From NCBI RefSeq assembly GCF_002358085.1, contig NZ_NTJD01000001.1, forward strand, positions 395,752 through 459,751: a stretch of 64,000 nucleotides of DNA, given 5' to 3'. The translations under genes were made by a program, and so were the position numbers. Positions within the stretch are counted from its first letter, which is position 1. The number at the start of each line of letters is the position of its first letter. Shown one piece after another: positions 1 to 7,792 of the stretch. Below the pieces are notes generated by a model, which worked only from the letters and a program-made list of their open reading frames with translations, searched no databases and was not told the origin of the DNA. The DNA comes from Pseudothioclava arenosa (GTDB lineage Bacteria; Pseudomonadota; Alphaproteobacteria; Rhodobacterales; Rhodobacteraceae).

Positions 1-123
1 GCCCTCGTAGACGCCGCCATTCTCGTATTGCTTGGTCATCACCTCTTGCGCCGGAGCGATGCCCGCCGTCATGGCCACCAGCGTGAAGCCCAGAACAAAA
101 TCGCGAATCTGAAAAGATTTCAT
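1..123 (-). CDS. Secreted MORN-repeat-like protein (5' end only)
   Basis: Only the first 41 codons are inside the window, read leftwards from an ATG at 123. The product starts with a short charged stretch (MKSFQIRD), then a hydrophobic run ending in a plausible signal-peptidase site after APAQ near residue 26, so it is probably exported. Just after that comes YENGGVYEG, which looks like the start of a MORN repeat. The gene is divergent from nadE across about 217 bp. The rest lies outside, so the repeat number and any fused domain are unknown. The signal peptide is fairly secure; the MORN assignment rests on one repeat start. Confidence 0.55.
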   Translation of the reverse strand, partial: MKSFQIRDFVLGFTLVAMTAGIAPAQEVMTKQYENGGVYEG

Positions 124-340
124 GGGCCTGACCAAGCCTCCCGGAACCGCCCGCCGTCGGGCCTTGCGCCGGAGGGTAAGCCGCGCCGCGCCCAAGAACA
201 AGCGCCGGGGCCTGCCGCGAAACCGCGCAGGCAGGGGCACTGGGAAGGCGCGCGCGATTTTCCACCCCCCGGGCGCTTCCCTGCGCCGCCCCGAGGCGCT
301 ACATCAGGGACAGACCCGAAGCCTTGCAGGATTTTCGCCC

Positions 341-1999
341 ATGGCCGACAGCTTTCGCCTGACGCTCGCGCAGCTCAACCCGACGGTGGGGGCGTTCGAT
401 GCCAATGCCGAGAAGGCGCTGGCCGCCTGGCAGGTGGGGCGCGACGCGGGCGCGCAGATGGTGGCGCTGCCCGAGATGTTCCTGACCGGTTATCAGACGC
501 AGGATCTGGTGCTGAAACCCGCCTTCGTGCAGGACGCGATGGCGCAAATGGAGGCGCTGGCCGCGCGGATCGTCGATGGCCCGGCGCTGGGCATCGGTGG
601 CCCCTATTGGGACGAGACCGGCCATTACAACGCCTATTGGGTGCTGCGAGAGGGCAAGGTCGTGGCGCGGCTGCTCAAGCATCACCTGCCCCATGACGAT
701 GTGTTCGACGAGATGCGTCTGTTCGATTCGGGACCGATTTCGGGGCCCTACCGGATCGGGCCCCTACGCATCGGCACGCCCGTCTGCGAGGACGCCTGGC
801 ACCCCGATGTGGCCGAGACCCTCGCCGAGACCGGCGCCGAAATCCTCTTGATCCCGAACGGTTCGCCCTATCGCCGCCGCAAGCTCGACCTGCGCCAGAA
901 TGTGATTGTCAGCCGCGTGGTCGAGACCGGGCTGCCCACCGTCTATCTTAATGCCGTGGGCGGGCAGGATGACCAGTTGTTCGACGGCGCAAGCTTCGTG
1001 CTGAACGCGCATGGGGCGCTGGCGGTGCAATTCGCGCCCTTCGAGGAAATCATCGACCATGTCGATTTTACCCGCACGCCCGAGGGCTGGGTCGCCGCCG
1101 AGGGCCGCAAGGACGCGCAACCCGGCGATTACGAGCAGGATTACCGCGCAATGGTCATGGGCCTGCATGATTATCTGGCGAAATCCGGGTTTTCCAAGGT
1201 GCTGCTGGGGCTTTCGGGTGGGATCGACTCGGCGCTGGTCGCGACGATCGCGGCCGATGCGCTGGGCGCGGAAAATGTGCGCTGTGTGATGCTGCCCTCG
1301 GAATATACCTCGCAAGGCTCGCTGGACGACGCCGCCGATCTGGCCGGGCGGCTGGGCTGCCCGCTCGATACGGTTTCGATCGAGGGCGCGCGCGATGCCG
1401 TCGAAGGGGCGCTCGCGCATCTGATGGTGGGCACCAAGCCTGACGTGACCGAGGAAAACGTCCAGTCGCGCCTGCGCGGGCTGATGCTGATGGCGATTTC
1501 GAACAAGTTCGGCGGCATGCTTTTGACCACGGGCAACAAGTCCGAGGTCGCGGTGGGTTATTGCACGATCTATGGCGACATGGCGGGCGGCTACAACCCG
1601 ATCAAGGATCTCTATAAAACCCGCGTCTTCGAGACCTGCCGCTGGCGCAACGCCAATCACCGCCCCTGGATGAAGGCGCCGGCGGGCGAGGTGATCCCGG
1701 TCACGATCATCGATAAGCCGCCCTCGGCCGAGCTGCGCCCCGACCAGAAGGATCAGGACAGCCTGCCGCCCTACGAGGTGCTCGACGCGATCCTCGAACG
1801 GCTGGTCGAAGAGGATCAGTCCGTGGCTGAGATCGTCGCGGCGGGCTATGACCGCGCCACGGTCAAGCGGGTCGAGCACCTGCTGTATATTTCCGAATGG
1901 AAACGCTTCCAGTCGGCGCCCGGGCCGCGGCTTACGACGCGCGCCTTCTGGCTTGATCGGCGCTATCCGATGGTCAACCGCTGGCGCGACGGCAGCTGA
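341..1999 (+). CDS. nadE: Glutamine-dependent NAD+ synthetase
   Basis: Last step of NAD biosynthesis: amidates nicotinate adenine dinucleotide using ATP and ammonia released from glutamine. The 552-residue protein has the two expected domains. An N-terminal nitrilase-type glutaminase shows the Glu-Lys-Cys triad (E45 in ALPEMF, K113 in LLKHHLP, C149 in TPVCEDAW). A C-terminal synthetase has the ATP-pyrophosphatase P-loop SGGIDS at 292-297. The reading frame extends upstream to 122, but homology begins at MADSFRLTLAQLNP, so the ATG at 341 is chosen. The stop codon abuts the stop of the convergent pfkB-type gene with no spacer. Confidence 0.96.
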   Translation: MADSFRLTLAQLNPTVGAFDANAEKALAAWQVGRDAGAQMVALPEMFLTGYQTQDLVLKPAFVQDAMAQMEALAARIVDGPALGIGGPYWDETGHYNAYWVLREGKVVARLLKHHLPHDDVFDEMRLFDSGPISGPYRIGPLRIGTPVCEDAWHPDVAETLAETGAEILLIPNGSPYRRRKLDLRQNVIVSRVVETGLPTVYLNAVGGQDDQLFDGASFVLNAHGALAVQFAPFEEIIDHVDFTRTPEGWVAAEGRKDAQPGDYEQDYRAMVMGLHDYLAKSGFSKVLLGLSGGIDSALVATIAADALGAENVRCVMLPSEYTSQGSLDDAADLAGRLGCPLDTVSIEGARDAVEGALAHLMVGTKPDVTEENVQSRLRGLMLMAISNKFGGMLLTTGNKSEVAVGYCTIYGDMAGGYNPIKDLYKTRVFETCRWRNANHRPWMKAPAGEVIPVTIIDKPPSAELRPDQKDQDSLPPYEVLDAILERLVEEDQSVAEIVAAGYDRATVKRVEHLLYISEWKRFQSAPGPRLTTRAFWLDRRYPMVNRWRDGS

Positions 2000-2947
2000 T
2001 CAGATCTCGCTGACCGGGCAAAGCGGCAGGAGCTTGCGCACATCCGGCGCGCGGCAAAGGTCGGTCGCGGGGGTCATCACCGCCGCTGCCGCCGCCGCCG
2101 TGCCGAATTGCAGCGCCTCGGGCTGGCTGAGCCCGCGCGCGAGGCCCAGCGTATAGGCGCCCAGAAAGCTGTCGCCTGCGCCGACCTTGGAGACGACCTG
2201 AACCTCGGGGATTTCCGCGATCCAGCGGGCCTTGGCGGTGGCGATCAGGTTGCTGTCCGCGCCGCGCGCCACGATCACCGCATGCGCCACGCCATGACGC
2301 ACCAGCGTCTGCGCGAAATCGGCGCTGTCGCAGCGCGTGGGCAGGGGGTGGCCGGCCAGCTCCTCGGCCTCGACCTCGTCCATGCGCAGCACGTCGGCGG
2401 GTTTCAGCGGTGCGCTCGCCAGCCGCTTCAGCGCCTTGCCCGAAGTGTCCAGCACCAGCTGCGCCTTGGTGCGTGCGATCCGCGCGGCGAGCGTCGCGGT
2501 GAAATCGTCGGGTACGCCCGGCGGATGGCTGCCCGAGACCACGACGATGCCGTTTTCCGGCGCCGCCCGCGCGATCCGGTCGAGCGCGCGGCGCAACTGG
2601 CGCGCGCCCCAATGCGGCCCGGGCATGACAAAGCGGTATTGCTCGCCCGAATGGCGGTCGGTCACGGTGATGGACTGGCGCGTCTCGCCCGGAGCCGGGA
2701 AAGGCACGAGCCCGATGCCCGCCTCGGCCAGAAGCCGCATCACCTTGTCGCCGGTGGTGTCGCCCACCGCGACGAAGGCCGTCGACTGCCCGCCCAGTTC
2801 GAGGATCGTGCGGCTGATGTTGATGCCGCCCCCGCCCGGATTGGTCAGCGGCCGCGAGCAGCGCAGCTTGCGCTCGGGGCGGACCTCGTCAGCGTCGACG
2901 GCAAGGTCGACGGTGGGATTGAGTGTGATCGTCAGGATCGGTGTCAT
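2000..2947 (-). CDS. PfkB-family hexose/1-phosphofructokinase-type kinase
   Basis: Sugar-phosphate kinase of the ribokinase/PfkB superfamily, 315 residues. The N-terminal ITLNPTVDLAV and the glycine-rich GGGGINISR are typical of the 1-phosphofructokinase/6-phosphofructokinase-2 branch. The C-terminal signature VGAGDSFLGAY (about 255-265) contributes the catalytic base D259 and the anion hole. Substrate (fructose-6-P, fructose-1-P or tagatose-6-P) cannot be decided from sequence alone, and no sugar transport genes sit beside it. It converges on nadE with directly adjoining stop codons. Confidence 0.87.
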   Translation of the reverse strand: MTPILTITLNPTVDLAVDADEVRPERKLRCSRPLTNPGGGGINISRTILELGGQSTAFVAVGDTTGDKVMRLLAEAGIGLVPFPAPGETRQSITVTDRHSGEQYRFVMPGPHWGARQLRRALDRIARAAPENGIVVVSGSHPPGVPDDFTATLAARIARTKAQLVLDTSGKALKRLASAPLKPADVLRMDEVEAEELAGHPLPTRCDSADFAQTLVRHGVAHAVIVARGADSNLIATAKARWIAEIPEVQVVSKVGAGDSFLGAYTLGLARGLSQPEALQFGTAAAAAAVMTPATDLCRAPDVRKLLPLCPVSEI

Positions 2948-3047
2948 CGCGGCCCCGCGCGGCTGGGTTCACGCTATTCTGGGCGAAAAGCGGCGCCGCG
3001 CCAAGGGGTTGTCCGCCCCGACCGGGGTGCCCGGCCGGGTGCGGCGA

Positions 3048-4001
3048 TTACAGGTCGAGCTGGTAGGACACCGGCACGAAGCGGTAGCTGTCGGCGTAGC
3101 GCTCGACATAGCCGAGCCCCGGGAAGGGCATGTGATAGCCGATGAAGGGGATGCGGTCGGTTGCAAGTCGGTCGAGGAAGCGCGCGCGGCTCGCCGCGGC
3201 CATCGCCTTGTCCATGTCGAATTTCACCTCCCAGTCGGGGCGCTGCAGCGACCAGACGAAATGGTTGGTGGTATCGGCCCCGAGCATCAGCGTCTGGCCC
3301 TCGCTTTCCAGCGCATAGGTCATGTGGCCCGGCGTGTGGCCCGCGGTCAGCATCCCCTGAATGCCGCCCACCACCTCGTCGCCGTCCCCGATGAAACGCA
3401 TCTTGTCGGCGAGCGGACGCACCTTGGTGTCGAACCCCTCGTTGCCCGCCGCGGCCCAGTGGTCGTATTCCTGCTGGCCGGTCACATAGACCGCGTTCGG
3501 GAAGGTCGGCGTGCCATCGGCCATCAGCCCGCCGATATGATCGCCATGCATATGGGTCAGCACCACCAGCGTCACCTCCTCGGGGCTGCGCCCGGCGGCG
3601 GCAAGTGCCGCGCGAATCCCATCGGACGAGAGCCCGGTGTCGAACAGGATCACCTCGGCGCCGGTATCCACGAGCGCGGGGGCGAAGCTCATCATCATCT
3701 TGTCGGTGGGGATGAAATTCGCCTCGGCCAGCGCGCCGAACTCTTCGGGGGTGGCGTTGAGGCCAAAGATCGTCTGCGGCCCCTCCATCGGCCGGGTGCC
3801 GGACAGAAGCGTCGTCACGGTGAAATTGCCAAGCCCGAACCGGCGATAGGGCGCGACGGCGGGGGCGGGCATGGTTTCGGCGCGCGCGGGTGTCGGGCGC
3901 GCCACAAGGGCGGGTGCGGCCAGCGCGGCCCCGGCGGTGAACAGCGCTGCGCGGCGGCTCAGGCCCCGGGTCTTTACGTCATTGGAAAAGGTCTTCGTCA
4001 T
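3048..4001 (-). CDS. Exported MBL-fold metallo-hydrolase (Tat signal)
   Basis: Metallo-beta-lactamase-fold hydrolase of 317 residues with the zinc motif HMHGDH (H150, H152, D154, H155). The start at 4001 gives a twin-arginine-like leader (LSRRAALFTAG, residues 14-24) followed by a hydrophobic stretch and an alanine-rich cleavage region near residue 41, so it is probably folded in the cytoplasm and exported by Tat. A GGGAG ribosome site precedes this ATG; an earlier in-frame start would overlap the neighbouring gene and lose the signal peptide from the N-terminus. Physiological substrate unknown. Confidence 0.88.
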   Translation of the reverse strand: MTKTFSNDVKTRGLSRRAALFTAGAALAAPALVARPTPARAETMPAPAVAPYRRFGLGNFTVTTLLSGTRPMEGPQTIFGLNATPEEFGALAEANFIPTDKMMMSFAPALVDTGAEVILFDTGLSSDGIRAALAAAGRSPEEVTLVVLTHMHGDHIGGLMADGTPTFPNAVYVTGQQEYDHWAAAGNEGFDTKVRPLADKMRFIGDGDEVVGGIQGMLTAGHTPGHMTYALESEGQTLMLGADTTNHFVWSLQRPDWEVKFDMDKAMAAASRARFLDRLATDRIPFIGYHMPFPGLGYVERYADSYRFVPVSYQLDL

Positions 4002-4063
4002 CTCTCTGTCTCCCTGTCGAGGATGCTCCGATCCCGAAAGGGTAGCGCAGAAAGGCGATCCGT

Positions 4064-4468
4064 CTACTCCCACCAGCGGTCGATCACGGCGATATCATCG
4101 TCCGACCAGCCGAAATGATGCGCCAGCTCGTGGATGTAGACATGCGCGACCAGCGCGCCCAGTGCGACATCGCCACGGTCGATCCATTCATCGAGGATCG
4201 GCCGGCGGAACAGCCAGATCACATCCGGCCCGCCCGGGTCCATCACCGATTTCTCGGTCAGGGGGATGCCTTCGTAAAGCCCGGTCAGCTCGAACGGGTT
4301 CTCGATACCCAGTTCTTTAAGCATCTCTTGCGCCGCGAAATCCTCGACGCGCAGCACGACCTCGGCGGCGCGGGCGGCAAAGGCCGCGGGCAGGGTGGCG
4401 CGCGCAGCCTCGGCCATGGCTTCGATCTCGTCCAGCCCCGGCGCCTCGGCCTTGTTCCAATCGCGCAT
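4064..4468 (-). CDS. Zincin-like metallopeptidase family protein
   Basis: Acidic 134-residue protein with a classical zinc metalloprotease helix HELAHHFG (HExxH, near residue 114) followed by an acidic segment. This is the pattern of the small bacterial zincin-like family (PF06262 type). No signal peptide is seen, so it is probably cytoplasmic. It is transcribed away from gltX; the short gap 4469-4557 must hold both promoters. Proteolytic activity of this family is not well established, so the function is by motif only. Confidence 0.82.
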   Translation of the reverse strand: MRDWNKAEAPGLDEIEAMAEAARATLPAAFAARAAEVVLRVEDFAAQEMLKELGIENPFELTGLYEGIPLTEKSVMDPGGPDVIWLFRRPILDEWIDRGDVALGALVAHVYIHELAHHFGWSDDDIAVIDRWWE

Positions 4469-4557
4469 CGCGCCCTCCGATCCTGTTGCACCCCGTGCCC
4501 GATATGGACAAAACTTCGCGCATATGAAAGAGCAGGCGCTGACAGGAGACCACCCAG

Positions 4558-5886
4558 ATGACCACCGTTACCCGCTTCGCGCCTTCGCCCACCGGCTTTA
4601 TCCATGTCGGCAACCTGCGCACCGCGCTGTTCAACTACCTGATCGCCCGCAAGACCGGCGGCACCTTCATTCTGCGCCTCGACGATACCGACCAGGAACG
4701 CTCGAAGCAGGAATATGTGGATGCGATCAAGGAAGACCTTGAATGGCTCGGTTTGACCTGGGACCGCGAAGAGCGTCAGTCGCTGCGGCTCGATCGCTAC
4801 GAGGCGGCGGCGGAAAGCCTGAAGCTTTCGGGCAAGCTCTATGAATGTTTCGAGAGCCCGACCGAGCTGGATCTCAAGCGCAAGAAGCTGCTGAACATGC
4901 ACCGCCCGCCGGTCTATGACCGCGCTGCGCTGAACCTCAGCGATCTCGACAAGGAGCGGCTGCGCGAAGAGGGTCGCGATGGCTATTGGCGGTTCTTGCT
5001 GAACCAGACCCGGATCGAATGGACCGACGGCATCCTTGGCGATCTGTCGATTGATGCGGCGAGCGTCTCGGACCCGGTGCTGATCCGCGCCGACGGGCAG
5101 GTGCTTTATACCTTCGCGTCGTCGGTCGACGACATCCAGATGGGCGTGACCCATATCGTGCGCGGTGGCGACCACGTCACCAACACCGCGACGCAGATCC
5201 AGATCATCGAGGCGCTGGGCGGCACGCCGCCCGCTTTCGCGCACCATTCGCTTCTGACCGGGGCGCATGGCGAAGAGCTGTCGAAGCGCCTTGGCACGCT
5301 CTCGATCCGCGACCTGCGCGCGAATGGCGTGGCGCCCGAGGCGCTGCTGAGCCTGATGGCGCGGCTGGGGTCGAGCCAGCCGGTCGAGCTGCGGATGAGC
5401 CTTGATGAAATCGCCGAAGGGTTCGAACTGTCGCAATTCGGCGCGGCGCCCACGAAATTCGACCCCGAAGACCTGATCCCGCTGACCCGTGCGCGCAACC
5501 AGCAACTGCCCTATGCGGTGGTGGCCGATCAGATCGCGGACCTCGGTATCCCGGCCGAAATGGGTGAGAAGTTCTGGGCCGTCGCCTCGCAGAATATCGA
5601 CAAGCTCTCGGACCTTGGCCAATGGGCCGATCTGGTGCTGAACGGCGCCGAACCGCTGGTGGCCGAGGAAGACGCCGAGTTCATCGCGGAGGCGCTGACG
5701 CTGCTGCCGCCGCCGCCCTATTTGGACAGCTCCTGGAAGGACTGGACGCAGGCGGTGAAAGAGAAGACCGGGCGCAAGGGCAAGGGGCTGTTCATGCCGC
5801 TGCGCAAGGCGCTGACGGGGCTCGATCATGGCCCTGACATGAGCGAGCTGATGCCGCTTTTGCAGAAGGTCGGCGCGAAGGGCTGA
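4558..5886 (+). CDS. gltX: Glutamyl-tRNA synthetase
   Basis: Charges tRNA-Glu (in alphaproteobacteria sometimes also tRNA-Gln, later amidated by GatCAB, whose gatC-gatA genes are at 29 kb). 442 residues, class I. The HIGH motif is HVGN at 16-19 within FAPSPTGFIHVGNL, and the KMSKS loop is ELSKR at 240-244. Alphaproteobacteria often carry two gltX copies with split specificity; this HVGN form could be either, and the second copy is not in the window. An AGGAG-type ribosome site lies a few bases before the ATG. A strong terminator follows. Confidence 0.95.
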   Translation: MTTVTRFAPSPTGFIHVGNLRTALFNYLIARKTGGTFILRLDDTDQERSKQEYVDAIKEDLEWLGLTWDREERQSLRLDRYEAAAESLKLSGKLYECFESPTELDLKRKKLLNMHRPPVYDRAALNLSDLDKERLREEGRDGYWRFLLNQTRIEWTDGILGDLSIDAASVSDPVLIRADGQVLYTFASSVDDIQMGVTHIVRGGDHVTNTATQIQIIEALGGTPPAFAHHSLLTGAHGEELSKRLGTLSIRDLRANGVAPEALLSLMARLGSSQPVELRMSLDEIAEGFELSQFGAAPTKFDPEDLIPLTRARNQQLPYAVVADQIADLGIPAEMGEKFWAVASQNIDKLSDLGQWADLVLNGAEPLVAEEDAEFIAEALTLLPPPPYLDSSWKDWTQAVKEKTGRKGKGLFMPLRKALTGLDHGPDMSELMPLLQKVGAKG

Positions 5887-5910
5887 GCCGCGCGGCTTGG
5901 GCCGCGTTGC

Positions 5911-5936
5911 ATGAGTATTTGAAGCTCGATGAAAGG
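5911..5936 (+). repeat. 3'-end element, type A (after gltX)
   Basis: Copy of a short motif found in several gene ends here: GAGTATTT, three variable bases, then GCTCGATGAAAGG. It lies 25 bp after the gltX stop, in sense with gltX, preceded by a GC-rich hairpin sequence and followed directly by a perfect terminator stem. Confidence 0.6.
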
Positions 5937-5964
5937 CCGGGGATTTCCCCGGCCTTTTTCTTTT
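5931..5964 (+). terminator. Rho-independent terminator of gltX
   Basis: Eight-pair perfect stem GGCCGGGG/CCCCGGCC (5935-5942 and 5947-5954), four-base loop, then a run of five T. It separates gltX from the glycine riboswitch. Confidence 0.85.
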
Positions 5965-6075
5965 GCCCGAATGCCGGGCAGGATGCGACGCGAGCGATGT
6001 CGTTTTCGGCTGCGAAGCGTCGATTTCGGTTTTTGGGCTTGTCAGGCGCGCGCAGGGCGCGCTATCCGGAGCAAG

Positions 6076-6250
6076 ACGGACAAGGGAGAATCTGGCCCAT
6101 GTCAGTGCCGAAGGAGCAACCGCCCCGGTAAACTCTCAGGCAAAAGGACCGGTCCGTCGAGAACTCTGGAGAGAGGCGCTGAGGCGCCCGCCGAAGGGAT
6201 AACGATCTCAGGCGCTTGGGAGAACCCGGGCAAGGACAGAGGGGGCATCG
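6076..6250 (+). promoter_or_regulatory. Tandem glycine riboswitch (gcvT motif)
   Basis: Two successive glycine aptamers upstream of gcvT. The first holds the conserved core GCCGAAGGAGCAA (6107-6119) and CTCAGGCAAAAGGACCG (6135-6151). The second repeats the pattern with GCCGAAGGGATAACG (about 6190-6204) and CTCAGGC (from 6208), closed by GGGCAAGGACAG. Glycine binding is known to switch on the cleavage genes in this family, which fits the gcvT-gcvH-gcvP operon behind it. Confidence 0.92.
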
Positions 6251-6304
6251 AGCGGGCGCACGCGCCCATGGGATTCGATGCCGGAGATCCGGCCAGAACG
6301 GGAG
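6244..6304 (+). promoter_or_regulatory. Likely expression platform of the glycine riboswitch
   Basis: Directly after aptamer 2 an eight-pair stem GGCATCGA/TCGATGCC (6244-6251 with 6275-6282) encloses a GGGCG/CGCCC hairpin. There is no T-run, so it does not look like an intrinsic terminator. The ribosome site GGGAG (6300-6304) lies 18 bases beyond, which suggests control of translation initiation, or a long-range switch, rather than termination. This mechanism is inferred from layout only. Confidence 0.5.
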
Positions 6305-6310
6305 ACGGCG

Positions 6311-7411
6311 ATGAGCGGTCTGAAGCGGACGGATCTGTATGATCTGCATCTGGAGCTGGGCGCCAAGATGGTGCCCTTCGCGGGTTATGAGATGCCCGTG
6401 CAATACCCGATGGGCGTGCTCAAAGAGCATCTGCACACGCGCGCCGAAGCCGGGCTGTTCGACGTGGGCCACATGGGGCAGGTGCTGGTGCCGGCCTCGG
6501 CTGCGGCGGCGCTTGAGGCGCTGGTGCCGGTCAGCGTGGCGGGGCTCGCGCCCGGGCGCCAGCGTTATGCGTTCTTCACCAATGAGGCGGGCGGGATCCG
6601 CGACGACCTGATGATCGCGCATCTGGGCGAAGAGCTTCTGCTGGTGGTCAATGCCGCCTGCAAGGAGGCCGATTTCACGCTGATCTCGGCGGCGATCCCC
6701 GAGGCGCGGATGATCGCCGATCGCGGGCTTCTGGCGCTGCAGGGGCCGGGCGCCGAGGCGGCGCTGGCGCGGCTTTTGCCGGGCGTGGCCAAGATGGGCT
6801 TCATGCAGATCGACGCCTTCCAATGGGATGGTACGGAGCTGTGGATCTCGCGCTCGGGCTATACCGGCGAGGATGGCTATGAAATCTCGGTGCCGGGCAA
6901 CCGCGCGGCGGACTTCGCCCGCGAATTGCTGGCCGAGCCGGGCGTGGCGCCGATCGGCCTTGGCGCGCGCGACAGCCTGCGCCTGGAAGCCGGGCTGTGC
7001 CTTTACGGCCATGACATCGACACCACCACTTCGCCCATCGAGGCGGGGCTGAGCTGGGCGATCCAGAAGATCCGCCGCAGGGGCGGCGCGCGCGAAGGCG
7101 GCTTCCCCGGTGCCGAACGTATCCTGGCCGAACTGGAAACAGGCCCCGCACGTCTGCGCCGTGGCCTTGCCCCCGAAGGGCGCGCGCCGATGCGCGAAGG
7201 CGTTGAAATCTTTGCCACCCCCGAGGGTGGTGCGCCGATCGGCACCGTGACGTCGGGCGGCTTCGGCCCCTCGATCGGGGCGCCGATGGCCATGGCCTAT
7301 CTGCCCGCCGACCTGCCCGAGGGCGCCACCGTTTACGGCGAGGTCCGCGGCAAGCGCCTGCCCGCGAAGGTCGTGCCTATGCCCTTCCATCCCCATTCCT
7401 ACAAACGCTGA
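6311..7411 (+). CDS. gcvT: Glycine cleavage T protein (aminomethyltransferase)
   Basis: Transfers the methylene group from lipoyl-bound aminomethyl on GcvH to tetrahydrofolate, releasing ammonia. 366 residues with the typical N-terminus ([25 protein letters not shown]), the HxR-like segment LFDVGHMGQ and the folate-binding core [14 protein letters not shown]. The start at 6311 has GGGAG six bases upstream; an in-frame ATG at 6278 lies inside the riboswitch hairpin and is rejected. First gene of gcvT-gcvH-gcvP; 11 bp separate it from gcvH. The segment around residues 257-265 ([13 protein letters not shown]) fits a loop in the family. Confidence 0.94.
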   Translation: MSGLKRTDLYDLHLELGAKMVPFAGYEMPVQYPMGVLKEHLHTRAEAGLFDVGHMGQVLVPASAAAALEALVPVSVAGLAPGRQRYAFFTNEAGGIRDDLMIAHLGEELLLVVNAACKEADFTLISAAIPEARMIADRGLLALQGPGAEAALARLLPGVAKMGFMQIDAFQWDGTELWISRSGYTGEDGYEISVPGNRAADFARELLAEPGVAPIGLGARDSLRLEAGLCLYGHDIDTTTSPIEAGLSWAIQKIRRRGGAREGGFPGAERILAELETGPARLRRGLAPEGRAPMREGVEIFATPEGGAPIGTVTSGGFGPSIGAPMAMAYLPADLPEGATVYGEVRGKRLPAKVVPMPFHPHSYKR

Positions 7412-7422
7412 GGAGCTACCCG

Positions 7423-7782
7423 ATGAAATTCACCGAAGAACATGAATGGCTGCGCGTCGAGGGCGATCTGGTTGTCGTCGGCATCACCGAACACGCCAGC
7501 GAGCAGCTGGGCGACGTGGTGTTCGTCGAGCTGCCCGAGGTCGAAACGCAAGTGGCCAAGGGCGACGATTGCGCTGTGATCGAAAGCGTCAAGGCGGCGT
7601 CGGACATTCTGGCTCCGGTCGATGGCGAGATCGTCGAGGTGAACGAGGCGATCGTCGAGAACCCCGCGCTGGTCAACGAAGATCCGCTCGGCGCGGCCTG
7701 GTTCTTCAAGATGAAGCTCGACGACATGAGCCAGCTCGACGAGTTCATGGACGAAGACGCCTATAACGACTTCATCGGGTAA
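7423..7782 (+). CDS. gcvH: Glycine cleavage H protein
   Basis: Lipoyl carrier that shuttles the aminomethyl and reduced intermediates between GcvP, GcvT and lipoamide dehydrogenase. 119 residues, the usual length. The lipoylation site lies in [19 protein letters not shown], where the lysine of ESVKA is modified. AGGAG ribosome site upstream; middle gene of the glycine-inducible operon, 10 bp before gcvP. Confidence 0.96.
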   Translation: MKFTEEHEWLRVEGDLVVVGITEHASEQLGDVVFVELPEVETQVAKGDDCAVIESVKAASDILAPVDGEIVEVNEAIVENPALVNEDPLGAAWFFKMKLDDMSQLDEFMDEDAYNDFIG

Positions 7783-7792
7783 GGGCCGGATC

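Noticed and set aside
5907..6342. Several short plus-strand frames over the glycine riboswitch
   Set aside because: The region is explained by two conserved glycine aptamers; the frames have no ribosome sites and no homology.
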